This document shows positions 51,806-61,690 of a DNA stretch of 64,000 bases, one piece after another (position 1 is the stretch's first letter; each line of letters starts with the position of its first letter). The translations under genes were made by a program, and so were the position numbers. The stretch is from Cherax quadricarinatus (lineage: Eukaryota; Arthropoda; Malacostraca; Decapoda; Parastacidae). The notes under the pieces are model-generated. The model saw only the letters and a list, made by a program, of their open reading frames with translations. It was not told where the DNA came from and did no database searches. Location of the stretch: contig NC_091391.1 of NCBI RefSeq assembly GCF_038502225.1, forward strand, positions 363,501-427,500. The letters run 5' to 3'.

Positions 51806-52222
51806 CAGTGGAACCTGGGTTTTCATATACTCTAGTTTGTGTGTAAAACTATAGATATTCTCTATAAAATGTATTTTTTGTTAATATTTCCCATGAGAAA
51901 TAATGTAAATCCAATTAATCAATTCCAGACACCCAAAAATATTATCAAAAAATGCATTTTATAGAGAACTATACAGTGGAACCTCAAATATCGAACTTTC
52001 TTCGGTCCAGAAGGCTGTTCGAGTGCCTTTACCGAATGAATTTATTCCCATCAGGAATAATGTAAATTGGATTAGTCCATTTCAGACCCTCAAAAATACA
52101 CTTATAAAAGCACTTACAAAAATACACTTAAGTAATTGGTTGTGTTGGGAGCAGTTTGATATTTGAGGTTCCACTCTAGTTTTACATACAAAGTAGGGCA
52201 TACAAAAACCCAGGTTCCACTG
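51806..52222. mobile_element. Family B-related MITE with nested family B2 MITE
   Basis: Outer ends are CAGTGGAACCTGGGTTTTCA and AAACCCAGGTTCCACTG with TA on both sides. The inner element at 51974-52176 begins CAGTGGAACCTCAAATATCG and ends GAGGTTCCACTC. Confidence 0.8.
51974..52176 (+). mobile_element. Family B2 MITE, copy 2 (nested)
   Basis: 203 bp, flanked by TA on both sides, last base of the right end mutated (CCACTC). Confidence 0.8.
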
Positions 52223-52594
52223 TATAAGATAGAGCATCATTACAAAGATAGATCATTAACCTTAGATGTGAGCACACAGCTAAAAATAAAAATTAAAATG
52301 CATTATACTGTGCATGCATTGCTAGTATATTAACTCATCTTTTAAATAGTGTGTTACAGAAAGGGAATATATAAGTTTGTGACTTTTTTTTTTTGTAATA
52401 TCAATCTTTGCATTTGGCCTAGTAGTGTCATCGCTCACAGTTAATGGCAGTGCTGCCGGCCACTCCTTACCCTGCTCACGACTAGTGTTACTTTCATTTT
52501 TTGACTGATCTCCAGGATAAGCTGTCTTTAGCTGCTGGAAAGAATGCTTAAGAATTGATTAGTTTGAAATTTGGAGTCAAAGAGCTGTACTATA
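52223..52594. other. Unassigned sequence, weak minus-strand open frame
   Basis: The minus strand carries an open stretch of about 50 codons (QQLKTAYPGDQSKNESNTSR) after an acceptor-like TTCTTTCCAG. No family is recognised and the frame shifts relative to the stretch beyond the MITE. Confidence 0.2.
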
Positions 52595-52797
52595 CAGTGG
52601 ACCCCCGGTTTACGATATTATTTCATTCCAGAAGTATTTTCAGGTGCCAGTACTGACCGAATTTGTTCCCATAAGGAATATTGTGAATTAGATTAGTCCA
52701 TTTCAGACCCCCAAACATACACATACAAACGCACTTACATAAATACACTTACATAATTGGTCGCATTGGGAGCTGATCGTAAACCGGGGGTCCACTG
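52595..52797 (+). mobile_element. Family B MITE, copy 9
   Basis: 203 bp, CAGTGGACCCCCGGTTTACG to ACCGGGGGTCCACTG with TA on both sides. Confidence 0.85.
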
Positions 52798-53499
52798 TAT
52801 ATCCTTCATCCAGTTTTGCTTCAGATTCTGGTTGACAATAGAGCTTGCGGTATGTTTGATGGGTGGTATCCTGGAAGGTTTTGCCTGCAACTTGAATACC
52901 TGGTAGTCTTTCTTGATTTGGGTGATGTAGGCTTGGCATTCCTTGCTGCCTCCTCAGGTAGATACTGCAGACCTAATCACTGTCTTCTCTGCTAGACACT
53001 ACAGAACTAGATGTTAATGTACCTCCAGTTTTTGCTAGATTGATAGACAGCAATTTTCAGGTATGGGTTGGCTGTTCTTCCAGGAGCATGAGGCTTGTTA
53101 ATATCTACAACAAATGCCCTGCCCGGCAGCTCTGTAGGACCCTTGTAGGTTTAGCGCTTCTTTTTTTATTATAATAATACAATAAACGCCTTGACTTTAA
53201 TATGAGTGCTCTACTTGTACCTAAATATTTGTCCATCCCATTTTTCACATCTTTTAAATCAAGAATGATGCAAATGGTCTAAATCATTTGCAGTTAATTT
53301 GAATACAGTACTGTTAATTGTTATGTAAATAGATTTCAGAAAATCTTGGTGATTTTAAGTTAACACAGAATTTACTGTTGCAACTATTGGTATGTGTATT
53401 TAAATCAGGACTCTTGCAATATTTAAAACTGCAAGTTGCATATTTACATTTGACACGTTAGAATTAAAGCTAATTTTTTCCTGGTAGATTGTGATCAAG
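52798..53499. other. Region upstream of lark start codon
   Basis: A family E tail lies at 53125-53175. The splice acceptor-like TTTTTTCCTGGTAG at 53474-53487 directly before the lark ATG suggests an upstream non-coding exon. No promoter is assigned. Confidence 0.4.
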
Positions 53500-53706
53500 A
53501 TGCCTGTAAGGGGAAATACTTTTAAAATATTTGTTGGTAACTTGAGTGATCGTGCAACTGGCTCCGACATCAGGGAACTCTTTGAAGCTCATGGAACGGT
53601 GGTTGAAGCTGATGTGGTAAAAAACTATGGATTTGTTCACATGGAGAAGGATGAGGAGGGTCAGGCAGCCATAGAAGCACTCAATGGACATTCCCTGCAC
53701 GGAAAG
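53500..53706 (+). CDS. lark: lark exon 1: RRM1
   Basis: ATG preceded by ATCAAG; 69 codons ending LHGK before the donor GTAAATC. RNP2 IFVGNL and RNP1 KNYGFVHM are intact. Confidence 0.92.
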
Positions 53707-56700
53707 GTAAATCTTCTAGTGGATATCATAAATTATTATTTGTAACCATTTTGATAGTGAAAGGTTTGAGAATCAGAGTTGTGCCTTAATTCCTTTAATA
53801 ACAGTTTACAAAATGATTCTTTTTTTATATATATATTTTGCTAGTAACTTCATGTTTAGAGATTCAAAAGTGTAAACTTGTAGTTGCTTGAGGGATAACC
53901 AAATGTGAGATTTGTTTTAATATTGTTTTAGTGAAATTTCCCACCTGTACACAAGGCAGGATTGAGGGTACGTAAGGCAAGATTGAGGGTACGTAAGGCA
54001 AGATTGAGGGTACGTAAGGCAAGATTGAGGGTACGTAAGGCAAGATTGAGGGTACATAAGGCAGGATTGAGGGTATGGAAGGCAGGATTGAGGGTACGTA
54101 AGGCAAGATTGAGGGTACATAAGGCAGGATTGAGGGTACGGAAGGCAGGATTGAGGGTACGTAAGGCAAGATTGAGGGTACATAAGGCAGGATTGAGGGT
54201 ACGTAAGGCAAGATTGAGGGTACATAAGGCAGGATTGAGGGTACAGAAGGCAAGATTGAGGGTACATAAGGCAGGATTGAGGGTACGGAAGGTAGGATTG
54301 AGGGTACGGAAGGCAGGATTGAGGGTACGGAAGGCAGGATTGAGGGTACGGAAGGCAGGATTGAGGGTACGGAAGGCAGGATTGAGGGTACGGAAGGCAG
54401 GATTGAGGGTACGGAAGGCAGGATTGAGGGTACGGAAGGCAGAATTGAGGGTACGGAAGGCAGGATTGAGGGTACATAAGGCAGGATTGAGGGTGCACGA
54501 GGCAGGATTGAGGGTGCGCAAGGCAGGATTGAGGGTACACGTGGAAGGATTGAGAGTGCATGAGGCAGGATTGAGGGTGCGCAAGGCAGGATTGAGGGTG
54601 CACGAGGCAGGATGGAGGGTATACGAGTCTGGATGGAGGGTATACGAGGCAGGATGAAGGGTGCGCGAGGCGGGCTGGAGGGTGCACGAGGCAGGATTGA
54701 AGGTGCACAAGGCAGGATTGAAGGTGCACAAGGCAGGATTGAAGGTGCATGAGGCAGGATTGAAGGTGCACGAGGCAGGATTGAAGGTGCACGAGGCAGG
54801 ATGGAGGGTACACGAGGCAGGATGGAGGGTACACGAGGCAGGATTGAAGGTGCACGAGGCAGGATGGAGGGTACACGAGGCAGGATGGAAGGTACACGAG
54901 GCAGGATGGAGGGTGCGCGTGGCGGGATTGAAGGTGCACAAGGCAGGATTGAAGGTGCACGAGGCAGGATTGAGAAAGGGTGAAGCTTTATTTTAGTATT
55001 GGTGAATAAATCCTTACAATCCAGTGAATATTAAATAATATTACTCTTTAGGTTTTAGCATTTGGCCATAAATCATCTCTTATACTCCTTCACTTTTATG
55101 TCTAAAAAACTACAAGCTTGTAAATTTTTAATAAACATTTGTAAAAACATTAGTGGAGTACTGTAGACATTGCCAGGTTATAAATGGTAACAAGAGTGTG
55201 GAGACTTGAAGCAGAGATAGTCTTAGGCAGGACAACACTGAATACAATTCACTTGAGGAAATATACACTGTATTTGCTATATTCAAATATAAAATTCCAG
55301 TATAGTTAGGGAATGCCTTTCCATTAGGGTTGGGAATACATTCCATTAATGATTTTAGAGAAGGGTCCAAGACCTGGGGTTTTGGCCCCTGCAGGGTCCA
55401 TGAGCTTGATTTCCCAACAAACACAGACTTAACCCTTAAACTGTCCAAACATAGATCTACGTTCACATGCGTATTGCTCCGAACGTAATTACGTTTTATT
55501 TTACATGCTTTCAAATGTAAAAAAAATGTAGAGGTACGTTCGGAGCGCTACGCACGTGAACGTAGATCTATGTTTGGACAGTTTAAGGGTCAAAAATAAA
55601 GTTGCACACACAAAAGAGTTTATAAACGCTATAGAAAATTCCAAAACATAAAAATTTCCTTGCTAGACTTGCACATTACTTTTCTTTAACAGTCTAGTAA
55701 GATTTTGCTATTAATTTTAGTCCTTTGGATTATGTATTTATTAAGATTTTGTTTTTGTTGCAGTGATTTTAAGAAGAGCAAATATTACTTAGGTTTTAAT
55801 GAAAGGCTTGTTACAGCCAATGGTGGTTGAGGCATCCACTGGTGCTAGGAAGGGCGGTAATCAGAAGACAAAAATATTTGTTGGCAATCTTCATAAAGAT
55901 TCCAAACTTGAGGAGCTGAAGAGCCTCTTTGAGGTGTATGGCAGTGTAGTAGAGGCTGACATTTTGACCAACTATGCTTTTATTGTAAGTATATTGTAAT
56001 ACAAAATTATTTTGTCGCTTTTTCTTTGCGTATACAGTGGACCCCCGCATAACGATCACCTCCGAATGCGACCAATTATGTAAGTGTATTTATGTGTGTT
56101 TGTACGTGTATGTTTGTGGGTCTAAAATGGACTAATCTACTTCACAATATTCCTTATGGGAACAAATTCGGTCAGTACTGGCACCTGAACATACTTCTGG
56201 AGTGAAAAAATATCGTTAACCGAGGGTCCACTGTATTACTATATTAGCAGTTTGGAGGGATATGTTGTGTATCTTTATACGTATATGCTTTTAAACTGTT
56301 GTGTTCTGAGCACCTCTGCAAAAACAGTGATTATGTGTGAGTGAGGTGAAAGTGTTGAATGATGATGAAAGCATTTTCTTTTTGGGTATTTTCTTTCTTT
56401 TTTGGGTCACCCTGCCTCGGTGGGAGATGGCTGACTTGTTGAAAAAAAAAAAAAAATTACTATACAGCCTCTCCTCACTTAGCGACGCACTGGTTTACCA
56501 ACGACTCGGACTTATGACCGACTCTGACCACTATGCATACCTAATAATGTATATTAGAGCTGATTTCCTCTATTCAAAAGTATACCAGAAATTTTATAAA
56601 TGGTGCAAAGGTGACATTACAACAATATCAAAGATGGTTGACACAAACCCACTACCATTATAGTATGGAAACATGAACACATATGCAGTTTAATGTGATC

Positions 56701-59700
56701 CTTTATTGACAACGTTTCGCCCACACAGTGGGCTTTTTCAAGTCACAAACAGATCTACCTGGGGTGGAAGGTACGTGAGTATCTGTTTGTGACTTGAAAA
56801 AGCCCACTGTGTGGGCGAAACGTTGTCAATAAAGGATCACATTAAACTGCATATGTGTTTGTTTCCATTGTGTCGGTATTTTATACCATTTATTTTCACC
56901 ATTATAGTATGCTCCTCACTTAGTGATGAATTTATTTACCGATGTGGTCTTAGGAACGGAACTTGGTCGTTAAGCGAGGAGAGGCTGTATTACATCGTCA
57001 TTACTATTGGTTGAAAAATTAGGAATATAAAATAATTCTTTACACTGATGTTTTCCCTTTTAAATATCGACTGTTTTAATTTTTCAGCACATGGACGATG
57101 AGGCTCAGGCACAGAGAGCAATTCGTGAACTGGATGGCTATGAGCTGCATGGTTTGCGCTTGAGAGTCCAAGAGTCTACTTCCCGAGTCAGGCAGCAAGC
57201 TGGAATGGGAAATCCAGACATGTGTTACCGTTGTGGATCTGGTGGACACTGGTCCAAGGAGTGCCCTAGGGATGGTCGGATTGGGGGCTTTCGTTTTCCT
57301 GATCGTGAGCGTGGAGGCCGGAGCTTTGGAAGTAGATACGATCCCTATCCGCCGCCACCACCACCCAGCTATGCTAGGGAGCGTATGTTGCGTTTCAGGG
57401 TCAGTTTCATATTCCTACATCAGTATGTATTTACACCGTATGATAAAGGCTTGAAAAACAGTGGACTGGATTACTAGAGTGTACACAAGTGTTTCAGGAT
57501 TTAGCCCTTTTAAAATGTTTCATCCTGCAATTGCTGTGCAAGATTTCCAATACCGAATCTGATGATAAAAATACCCTTCCTTTATTTTTAATGTTAAAGA
57601 TCTAATGGGCGACATACCAATATGGGAAGATTTGGGTGACTGACACTTCATAATATACAGTGGAACCTCAAAAATCGAACTTTCTTCGGTCCAGAAGTCT
57701 GTTCGAGTGCCTTTACCGAATGAATTTATTCCCATCAGGGATAATGTAAATTAGATTAGTCCATTTCAGACCCTTAAAAATACACTTATAAAAGAACTTA
57801 CAAAAATACACTTACATTATTGGTTGTGTTGGGAGCAGTTCGATTTTTGAGGTTCCACTGTACTTGAAAAAAAGTACAGTGGTACCCTGAGTTTCATACT
57901 GCTCCCAACTCTAACAATTGTGTAAGTGTATTATTGTCAGTGCTTTTGTAAGTGTATTTTTGGGGGTCTGAAACGGACTAATCTAATTTACATTATTCCT
58001 TATGGGAACTAATTCATTCAGTAACGGCACTTGAAACAGCCTTCTGGAACGAAGAAAGTTCGAAACTCGGGGTACCACTGCACTTATATTGCAAGGGGCA
58101 TGATGTGCTAGCATGACAGTAGCACTATAGATAACAGTTATGGATATTGTAAGTACATTCTATTGTTAGCAAATGTATAAGAACACCATGTTTTGCTTAC
58201 CAGAAGTGAGATGTATCCGTATTGTCTCTTTAGTTGCTCGTGTCCATTTACCTAGTATTTTCGGTAATTTTAAGAATGCTATATTATCATACTTACTATA
58301 TTATCATACACTATATTATCATACTTACACCTATGATAAAATTTAATTCTCCTCAGGATGATTTCGATCGATTTGATCGATATGACCGTTATTATGATGA
58401 AGGCCTATATGAGCGCCGCGGTGAACATCCCCCACCTCCACCACCCATTCTAGATGACTTGTATGAACGACGCCTTCCCCCGCTGCCACCTCATCCTGAT
58501 TACCTGCGATATGGTCGACGATCACCTCCACCACGGTTAGTGTTTTAAATCTAATGTTTTTAGTTGTATGTATATTTGATTTTTACCGGTTAGTCGGACT
58601 TGAGTCCTGGACGTGGAAAGTACAGTGCCTGCACTCTAAAGGAGGGGTTTGAAATGACATCTAATCTGTCTAATCTGTGTTGCTGGCAAGGCAGTGATAA
58701 TGTGAATAATGATGAAAGTGTTTCTTTTTTGGGTCACCCTGCCTTGGTGGGAGACAGCCAGCATGTAAAAAAAAAATATTTTGTTTTTATTAATTTTATT
58801 GTTGCAGTATTTTTTCTCTTAAACAGTATTTGCAAATTGCTACAATTTACAGGTCTGTCACTCATACAATACTATTGTATGGACTTTTTTTTTTTTTTCT
58901 CAGTTATCATAGGATTTAAAACTGCATTATCTTATTTGTCAGTGGTTTTTGTAAATGCACTAAGTCTGTACCTTTTAGTGACTAGGCAATTTTAATATTA
59001 TCATCTACATTTTTCTCCTGCTTTGTGAAACAAGCTGATATACTTGCCACATAAAATGGTAACTGTTTAAATCTTCCTATAATCCTAATTCTCTAAATCT
59101 TAAAAAAGAAAAAAAAGTCTTAACATTTAGGCTCATTGATAACTTTATCTTTGATAATGTACAGTGGAACCTCGGTACTCGAACAGCTCCCTGCTTGAGC
59201 AGTTCGGTATTCAAACGCTTTGTTCTGTAAAAAGAATTACTTGGTAGTCGACCGTTTGCTCGGCACCTGACTGAACATACACAACCTGCCGGAACTTTGC
59301 TGTAGACTATTTTGTGTTTCTTCGCATTTTTGTTTTTATATTTGTATAAATAAGTAACCATGGGGGCCTAAGAAGATTAGTGATAACAGCCAACTAAAAA
59401 GAAAATTCGTTGGGAAAAATTCGTTCGGTACTCGAACAGATCGACATTCAAACAGCCTTGTGGAAGGAATTAAGTTCGAGGATCCGAGATTGCACTAAAT
59501 CTCTAACACTCAGATTCATTGTGCATAACAAGCAAAAGAAATTTGCTGATACTTTATACTGTACTAAGATGGTCTTTAAACCTAACAAAGTAAGCAAAAT
59601 TTGTTGTAGCCTTGAAGATGAGTGATTGTGCGCAGATTGAGTCAAATTTCTACTGTGAGGGAGTTGCTATTTATAGCGAGTGCAGTAGCTTTACGACTAT

Positions 59701-60491
59701 TATAATATTAATTCATTCACTTAGAGCTAAGCATTCATCTCCCCTTAAAATGATGACTAGAACTTAATTTGTTGAGGGGTGATACAGTAAGCTTCTGTTC
59801 CTTGACGTAAAGCTGAATATCAAATAGTCAGTTTCCTCCCCTTCCCTACTTTCAAATAGATTATAACATTAAAGAGAATTTTCCTAGAAATAGTGAAGGA
59901 ACTGTTGCCAACATCTTGTGCACTTCATAATCTCTTGTTTACAAGTCATTCATTAGCCAGTGTGTGTTTTGATATTTGTTACTTAGTAAATGTTGGTTAG
60001 ACACCTTACTGTACACTGCTTCATGGTGGATATGTCAAGTTGAACCCCAAAATTGGTGAACCTCTTAATTCACTTGCTTTGATTAGATGAATGTAGTCGA
60101 TACTAATTTTGTTAGTCCTGTTTGTCCTGATGTTTTCCTTGTATGTAGGTGAAGTGCATATATTGTAAGAGACAGACAATACAAGTACAAGAATATATTT
60201 TGTCTTATTGGTATTATTCTTACAGTTACCCTCCTCCACCTCCACCAATGCGTGGGTGAGTATGTTAATTTTAAGAACAATTTAATTGTAAGGCACATCA
60301 CATAGTATTTAGTAAATTCTGCTCTTCATTTGACATAATCTCCAGCATCCATACGCATTTCTTTTTAGCTTTAAGGCTGTTTACTGTCATGATAATTTGA
60401 TGGTTGACATAGGGAGGGCACAGGTGAGAACTAACACCCTCCCCTTCCTTATCGCCGCAGTTACGGCCCACCGGACCGCCGGCCATACTAA
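53500..60491 (+). CDS. lark: lark/RBM4-type RNA-binding protein, complete, 6 exons, 308 aa
   Basis: Exons 53500-53706, 55817-55984, 57088-57399, 58357-58535, 60226-60255 and 60461-60491 join to 927 nt (308 residues and stop) with GT-AG introns in phases 0, 0, 0, 2, 2. RRM1 spans about residues 6-69 (IFVGNL, KNYGFVHM). RRM2 spans about 83-150 (IFVGNL; RNP1 split across intron 2 as NYAFI/HM). A CCHC knuckle CYRCGSGGHWSKEC follows, then SRYDPYPPPPPP and an Arg/Pro/Tyr-rich tail ending PPDRRPY. This order, and a length somewhat under Drosophila lark (about 350), fit lark/RBM4 closely. These proteins bind mRNA and control splicing and translation. The ATG at 53500 has A at -3. Intron 1 holds a 1-kb minisatellite; intron 2 a family B MITE and nested foldbacks. 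Confidence 0.93.
53955..54973. repeat. 21-bp minisatellite, about 48 copies, in lark intron 1
   Basis: Unit GCAGGATTGAGGGTACGTAAG. TACGTAAG/TACATAAG copies lie at the left, TACGGAAG in the middle, and GCACGAG with GGATGGAGG at the right, so subfamilies are ordered along the array. Spurious ORFs of up to 347 codons arise on both strands. Confidence 0.95.
54974..55428. other. lark intron 1, unique AT-rich part
   Basis: No exon or element recognised. Confidence 0.35.
55429..55590. mobile_element. Family G palindromic MITE, copy 4
   Basis: TTAACCCTTAAACTGTCCAA answered by TTGGACAGTTTAAGGGT, with inner ACGTAGATCTA arms. It lies in lark intron 1. Confidence 0.8.
55817..55984 (+). CDS. lark: lark exon 2: linker and RRM2 first half
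   Basis: The acceptor GGCTTGTTACAG precedes CCAATGGTGGTTGAGG; the donor GTAAGT follows GCTTTTATT. 168 nt, identical in length and phase to the minus-strand copy. Confidence 0.92.
56035..56233 (-). mobile_element. Family B MITE, copy 10, in lark intron 2
   Basis: CAGTGGACCCCCGCATAACG to ACCGAGGGTCCACTG with TA on both sides; a short internal deletion makes it 199 bp. Confidence 0.85.
56260..56455 (+). mobile_element. Dispersed repeat family A2, 3' fragment
   Basis: GAGCACCTCTGCAAAAACAG through TTTGGGTCACCCTGCCTCGG and an A-run. Confidence 0.65.
56463..56990. mobile_element. Family D MITE, long copy with nested foldback
   Basis: Inverted ends ACAGCCTCTCCTCACTTAGC and GTTAAGCGAGGAGAGGCTGT enclose AAAGATGGTTGACACAAACC and a foldback at 56678-56857. 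Confidence 0.8.
56678..56857. mobile_element. Foldback element with perfect 77-bp arms
   Basis: Arms 56678-56754 and 56781-56857 are exact inverse complements with a 26-bp spacer. CGTTTCGCCCACACAGTGGG marks it as family F. Perfect arms imply recent formation or gene conversion. Confidence 0.93.
57088..57399 (+). CDS. lark: lark exon 3: RRM2 second half, zinc knuckle, Pro stretch
   Basis: The acceptor TTAATTTTTCAG precedes CACATGGACGATG; the donor GTCAGT follows CGTTTCAGG. 104 codons with AIRELDGYELHGLRLRVQ, then the C-x2-C-x4-H-x4-C knuckle CYRCGSGGHWSKEC and SRYDPYPPPPPP. Confidence 0.93.
57658..57860 (+). mobile_element. Family B2 MITE, copy 3, in lark intron 3
   Basis: CAGTGGAACCTCAAAAATCG to TTTTGAGGTTCCACTG, TA on both sides, 203 bp. 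Confidence 0.85.
57877..58080 (-). mobile_element. Family B3 MITE (CAGTGGTACCC type), in lark intron 3
   Basis: CAGTGGTACCCTGAGTTTCA to AACTCGGGGTACCACTG; interior GGGGGTCTGAAACGGACTAA shows kinship to family B. It lies 16 bp from the B2 copy in opposite orientation. Confidence 0.8.
58357..58535 (+). CDS. lark: lark exon 4: Asp/Arg/Tyr- and Pro-rich
   Basis: The acceptor AATTCTCCTCAG precedes GATGATTTCGATCG; the donor GTTAGT follows CCTCCACCACG. It encodes DDFDRFDRYDRYYDEGLYER and then PPPPPPILDDLYERR, LPPLPPHPDYLRYGRRSPPP, phase 0 to 2. Confidence 0.9.
58590..58770 (+). mobile_element. Dispersed repeat family A2, 3' fragment
   Basis: GGACTTGAGTCCTGGACGTG through GGGTCACCCTGCCTTGGTGG and an A-run, in lark intron 4. 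Confidence 0.75.
59162..59495 (+). mobile_element. Internally deleted Tigger element with remnant start codon
   Basis: It begins TA-CAGTGGAACCTCGGTACTCG and ends near TTCGAGGATCCGAGATTGCA (mutated). At 59360 ATGGGGGCCTAAGAAGATTA, then AACTAAAAAGAAAATTCG, resembles the MGPKK... start typical of Tigger transposases, with one extra G breaking the frame. The rest of the gene is deleted. It shows how a MITE of this superfamily arises from a coding element. Confidence 0.65.
59500..60225. other. lark intron 4, unique AT-rich part
   Basis: No exon or repeat is recognised; the polypyrimidine tract of exon 5 lies at its end. Confidence 0.4.
60226..60255 (+). CDS. lark: lark exon 5: 30-nt micro-exon
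   Basis: TTATTCTTACAG precedes TTACCCTCCTCCACC; the donor GTGAGT follows ATGCGTGG. It encodes (R)YPPPPPPMR(G), phase 2 to 2, so skipping it would keep the frame. Confidence 0.8.
60461..60491 (+). CDS. lark: lark exon 6: C-terminus and stop
   Basis: CCTTATCGCCGCAG precedes TTACGGCCCACCGG; reads YGPPDRRPY then TAA at 60489-60491. Lark proteins elsewhere also end in an R-rich Y/P tail. Confidence 0.8.
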
Positions 60492-60900
60492 GCGCGCGAC
60501 ATACGCCGGGAGCATCGCCGCCGAACCCTTGATCGTTGGTGCGGGGCGCGGTACTGTGGTGTCAGCGTGTAATCGTAACTTGTAGTGTCCGCGTCGGCTC
60601 CGCCCGGATCCATACTGCCGCCGTGGCTATGCCGTGCCGCGCTGCTCTAGCAACCTAGGATGGGCACACGAAGCTCATTCGTGATACCCCCAAAGGGCAT
60701 TACCCTGTTATTGAATATCACTATCAGTCCGATTAATTTTTTTCCTTTAGTTAGAAATTACTGTCAAGATCGATCATTCTTCTCGGTTAGGTTGAGGTAC
60801 TGTTCCTTAAGTTCCTTTGTTTTATATTTTGTTGTAATATAGACCACATTGTACTATGAATGTTAAGGAATAATTACAAATAAAAGGAAGAACCGTACAG
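60492..60900 (+). other. lark: lark 3' UTR with CpG-rich start
   Basis: GC- and CpG-rich from 60450 to about 60650 (GCGCGCGACATACGCCGGGA, GCGGGGCGCGGTACTG), then AT-rich to AATAAA at 60879-60884. The transcript probably ends near 60900. Confidence 0.55.
60879..60884 (+). terminator. lark: lark polyadenylation signal
   Basis: AATAAA in ACAAATAAAAGG, 388 nt after the stop codon; the strongest of the nearby candidates. Confidence 0.55.
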
Positions 60901-61394
60901 ATTAATCTCTTGTTTTACTGACTGTGGAATCCTTCGGTATCTGTATCTTGAATACTGCTTTAACTTGCTTTACAAGAGTTGAGAGTATTCTTAAGATGAT
61001 TGGACAGTGATAACACCTACAGATGCCTTGAGATGTCAAACGGTTCGGTTGATACTGGTAAGTTGCCAGACTATTGGAACGTTAAATTCAAAGCTGCCCT
61101 CCTCTTAGTGCGTATGGTGATTTCAGTGTTCTACCCATCTACAAGCTCGTTTGAAAGTTATACATTTATTAGTTTGTTTATTAATGTTTGTTTAATTTTT
61201 GTGTGTACTGTATAAGTAATAGTTGCGGTTCTTAAACCTTAATGTGATTTTGCTTGTCAATCAGTTAACAGAAGTTGTAGCCAATAGATGTTTTTTCTTT
61301 TGTTTATTAGGATGGCTCGTGTAAATCTTTAACAAGAATCTTCTTCACATTTATACTGGCCTCAGTAGTGGACACGTTTCATGATGTTTGAACC
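60901..61394. other. Downstream flank of lark
   Basis: AT-rich; no gene or repeat recognised. Confidence 0.35.
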
Positions 61395-61490
61395 CATTCA
61401 AACTTCCTCAAATTAAGCCTGAATGTTTTATATTCCCCAGGCGCTGTATAACCCCTATGGGTTTAGCGCTCCCCTGTGAATGTAATACTC
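61395..61490 (+). mobile_element. Family E retroposon end, short
   Basis: TCAAATTAAGCCTGAATGTT, GGCGCTGTATAACCCCTATG and GGGTTTAGCGCTCCCC; truncated at the 5' side. Confidence 0.65.
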
Positions 61491-61566
61491 TGTTTTACCA
61501 TATCTTGTTACCATTTCTTCTATTAACTTTTTAACAAGTAACTAAAATGTTTTATATTCCTAATAT

Positions 61567-61690
61567 TTTTTTTTGATAACATCGGCCATTTCCGGCTGAG
61601 GCAAGATGACCCAAAAAAGAAGGAATGCTTTCATCATCACTCCATCACTGTCTTGCCAGAGGCAGGCTGACTCTACAGCTCAAAAATTGC
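61567..61690 (-). mobile_element. Family A 3' end, reversed, left border of array
   Basis: TTTTTTTTTGATAACATCGG followed by GGCTGAGGCAAGATGACCCA and CACTCCATCACTGTCTTGCC is the inverse complement of the family A tail. Confidence 0.75.

Noticed and set aside
52385..52965. Minus-strand open stretches on both sides of a family B MITE, suggesting a MITE-broken exon
   Set aside because: The frame can be followed across the insertion site for about 75 codons, but two frames are open and no family is recognised. The evidence is too weak to call a gene.
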